From positions 108,490 through 172,489 of the forward strand of contig JAHHII010000009.1 of assembly GCA_019358855.1 (NCBI GenBank): DNA of 64,000 nt, in the 5' to 3' direction. The notes beneath the pieces are model-generated. The model did not search any database. It saw nothing but the letters and a program-made list of their open reading frames with translations, and was not told the origin of the DNA. The number at the start of each line of letters is the position of its first letter. Position 1 is the stretch's first letter. The stretch is from Timaviella obliquedivisa GSE-PSE-MK23-08B (GTDB lineage Bacteria; Cyanobacteriota; Cyanobacteriia; Elainellales; Elainellaceae). Below, piece after piece: positions 62,485-64,000 of this stretch. The translations under genes were made by a program, and so were the position numbers.

Positions 62485-63735
62485 ATGCAACTGGCAATCC
62501 GATCTAATACTATGTTTGCAATCTTCACCCGATTGCTCTACCTATTTATATCGGTGCTTTGTCATTTGTGTTTTGGGCTTATTCTGGGTTTCACTATGCC
62601 TCAACAACCTGTGACTTGCAACCAGTCTCGACTGGTTCTCCTTCACCCGCGATCGAATCTCATGATGTCGGCTGACCAGTTGAATTTACCGATGGCGGTG
62701 TGGGACTTGCGCCGTATGGAGGTTCAGTTTTCATCCGGCTTAGAGCATCTTTATCAACTAGAACCAGAAGAATTCCAGGGAAAATATCTCGATTTTTTAT
62801 CCCATGTTCATCCCGACGATCGGCGACCCATTCAAAAAGTGCTTCAAGCTGCCGCCGAGAATGGTCAAAGCTTCGAGGTAGACTACAGGATTATTAATAA
62901 ATCAAATGAAATCGTTTGGCTATCCTCCAAGGGACAGATATTTATATCTAACCGCGTAGGTGGTGCTGAGTTAGTAGAGGTGATTAATGATGTTACGCCT
63001 CGTTATCAGGCACGTCAGGCTTTGGTGGAAAGCAATGCCCAGTGGGATGCGCTGTTGAAGAAAAGCGATGAGTTATTGATCCAGCTTGACTTCGAGGCAC
63101 ACGTATTCTGGACTTCTCCCTCTATTGGTCATATTTTGGGATATCCACCTGAATTATTAATGGGTGAGAGTATTCTTAATTTGGTACATGATGCCGATCT
63201 ACGGAAGGTGCTGTTAGCGCTTGACTCGTTAAAGGAAAGAAAAATTCCGCAGTCGTTTCAATGTTCATTGAAGCAGCAGTCTGGGAAATATCTTCCGGTA
63301 CAATCGACCCTACGCTTGGGTGAGGAATTAGGAAGTTTTGCTGTTCTTAGCTTTCGTGAAATTAGCGCCAGGGTTAATCTTCAGTCAGTTTTAGAGTCGA
63401 CCTATGCCGCGTATACGGCGATCGTTGATGCGACGACAGATTTAGTTTTTCGGTTTCTGCCCGATGGCACACTGACGTTCACTAATCATCTTTTCGAGAA
63501 CTGTTTTGGTGATGAAAGCGGCGTTGGCTCTAATTTTTACTCAGTGTTACCAGATGACGATCGCGATCGCTTGCAAGCAACTTGTGCAATATTGACACCA
63601 GAGAACCCAACAGCGACTTGTTCTTTAGAAGCGCTCAGGGGAATTCGGCACCCAGAGTTACGCTGTCAAGCCTTATTTGATCATGATGACAGACTTTTAG
63701 AATATCAGGTTGTGGCTAAAGAGATGAAAGAGTAG
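62485..63735 (+). CDS. PAS-domain sensor protein without output domain
   Basis: 416-aa protein starting after an AAGGAT site. A hydrophobic segment near 10-37 (IFTRLLYLFISVLCHLCFGL) may be a membrane anchor. Three PAS-like units follow: about 65-170 (MAVWDLRRMEVQFSSGLEHL; WLSSKGQIFISNRVGG), about 185-285 (VFWTSPSIGHILGYPPELLM) and about 315-405 (VFRFLPDGTLTFTNHLFENC). No histidine kinase, GGDEF or other output domain follows before the stop. It could regulate a partner protein, or the output part may have been lost. Confidence 0.85.
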   Translation: MQLAIRSNTMFAIFTRLLYLFISVLCHLCFGLILGFTMPQQPVTCNQSRLVLLHPRSNLMMSADQLNLPMAVWDLRRMEVQFSSGLEHLYQLEPEEFQGKYLDFLSHVHPDDRRPIQKVLQAAAENGQSFEVDYRIINKSNEIVWLSSKGQIFISNRVGGAELVEVINDVTPRYQARQALVESNAQWDALLKKSDELLIQLDFEAHVFWTSPSIGHILGYPPELLMGESILNLVHDADLRKVLLALDSLKERKIPQSFQCSLKQQSGKYLPVQSTLRLGEELGSFAVLSFREISARVNLQSVLESTYAAYTAIVDATTDLVFRFLPDGTLTFTNHLFENCFGDESGVGSNFYSVLPDDDRDRLQATCAILTPENPTATCSLEALRGIRHPELRCQALFDHDDRLLEYQVVAKEMKE

Positions 63736-63879
63736 TCACATATTCTCTTCAAAACTAACTCTTTTGATCACAACAGTTACAAAAGTAATTTCAGTTCAAT
63801 GGCTCCTGAGTTAAATTGATATTTGCGCGATTCTAAGCTCCACCTATCGATCGCGTCTATCAAAATCTATTTCACCTAA

Positions 63880-64000
63880 GAGGATGTTTGAAAAGTCAGC
63901 TAGTCGGTAAAAAAGCTCTCTCAGTGTAAGCTGCGAATAGAAAGCACGCAGCACCGAGAAAGCAATATGAGTAAAGCATATCCCAGCAATCTGACTACTG
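63880..64000 (+). mobile_element. Left end of an IS5-type insertion sequence (runs off the window)
   Basis: The terminal sequence GAGGATGTTTGAAAAGTC starts at 63880 after TAA (63877-63879), a TNA-type target. Past it the ATG at 63967 opens MSKAYPSNLTT, the N-terminus typical of IS5-family transposases in cyanobacteria. Only 11 codons are in the window. The end resembles the MITE ends at 15881-16033. Confidence 0.8.
63967..64000 (+). CDS. IS5-type transposase, N-terminal fragment (partial)
   Basis: Eleven complete codons, MSKAYPSNLTT, cut by the window edge. IS5-type transposases of cyanobacteria commonly begin this way. Whether the gene is complete beyond the window cannot be seen. Confidence 0.7.
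   Translation, partial: MSKAYPSNLTT

Noticed and set aside
1..64000. tRNA, rRNA, tmRNA, RNase P RNA or CRISPR array
   Set aside because: I searched by eye for T-loop GGTTCGA contexts, rRNA cores and regular repeat-spacer patterns and found none; a tRNAscan or Infernal run would be decisive.

Overview
The window is chromosomal DNA of a cyanobacterium, probably a filamentous, Leptolyngbya-like lineage. The signs are the very frequent HIP1-type octamer GCGATCGC, a type IV pilus PilC, Tic20, the plastid-type E2 of pyruvate dehydrogenase, an ArsA-Hsp20 fusion, and many cyanobacteria-restricted families (DUF3038, DUF4335, DUF4336, DUF3067, DUF3747-SLH, DUF6679, DUF4278). Genus cannot be set from sequence reading alone. 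I see no rRNA, tRNA, CRISPR array, prophage or plasmid genes. Several starts are revised on ribosome-binding-site, overlap or family grounds, as stated per gene.

Layout. 1-14.5 kb is mostly housekeeping: pilC, DUF4336, PDH E2 with YlqD, an acyl-activating enzyme, the DUF3038/DUF4335 pair, an OmpA-like protein, fmt, DUF3067, tatC. 14.7-23 kb is a signalling and envelope block: a CHAT-protease membrane protein, a trypsin-FHA protein, a transmembrane Ser/Thr kinase, a WD40 membrane protein and a DUF3747-SLH protein. A 153-bp MITE lies between the CHAT gene and the protease. 23-38 kb holds recD2, a TPR protein, tsaB, small gene pairs, a DppC-like permease, an O-methyltransferase, a DUF2079 membrane protein, a lipase, a thioredoxin-reductase-like enzyme, rpsF, an FAH-family hydrolase and tic20. 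38-51 kb holds ilvE, a REC-GAF-PP2C phosphatase with an RsbW-like kinase (partner-switch module), a creatininase-family enzyme, proS, a Uma2 nuclease, arsA, a glycosyltransferase and an uninterrupted dnaE. 51.6-64 kb is surface and signalling again: a beta-helix/RTX-like protein, DUF4278, a GHL10 glycosidase, two more Ser/Thr kinases with a detached kinase-tail protein, a solute-binding protein, a PAS protein and the left end of an IS5-type insertion sequence running off the edge.

Main things to look at. (1) Three genes look broken in one 7-kb stretch: a DUF6888-like ORF with an in-frame stop, a PIN toxin one base short in an A-run, and a class-3 lipase one base long in a T-run. All three reconstruct cleanly. 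(2) Two non-autonomous elements can be defined to the base: one has TTA target duplications and ends that match the IS at the right edge, the other has a perfect 14-bp duplication and sits exactly at a kinase stop codon. (3) The protease-FHA/kinase/WD40/CHAT neighbourhood looks like a membrane-spanning phospho-signalling or conflict system. (4) A thioredoxin-reductase-like flavoprotein keeps the CxxC and FAD motifs but lacks the NADPH-binding motifs, and is translationally coupled to a coiled-coil protein.
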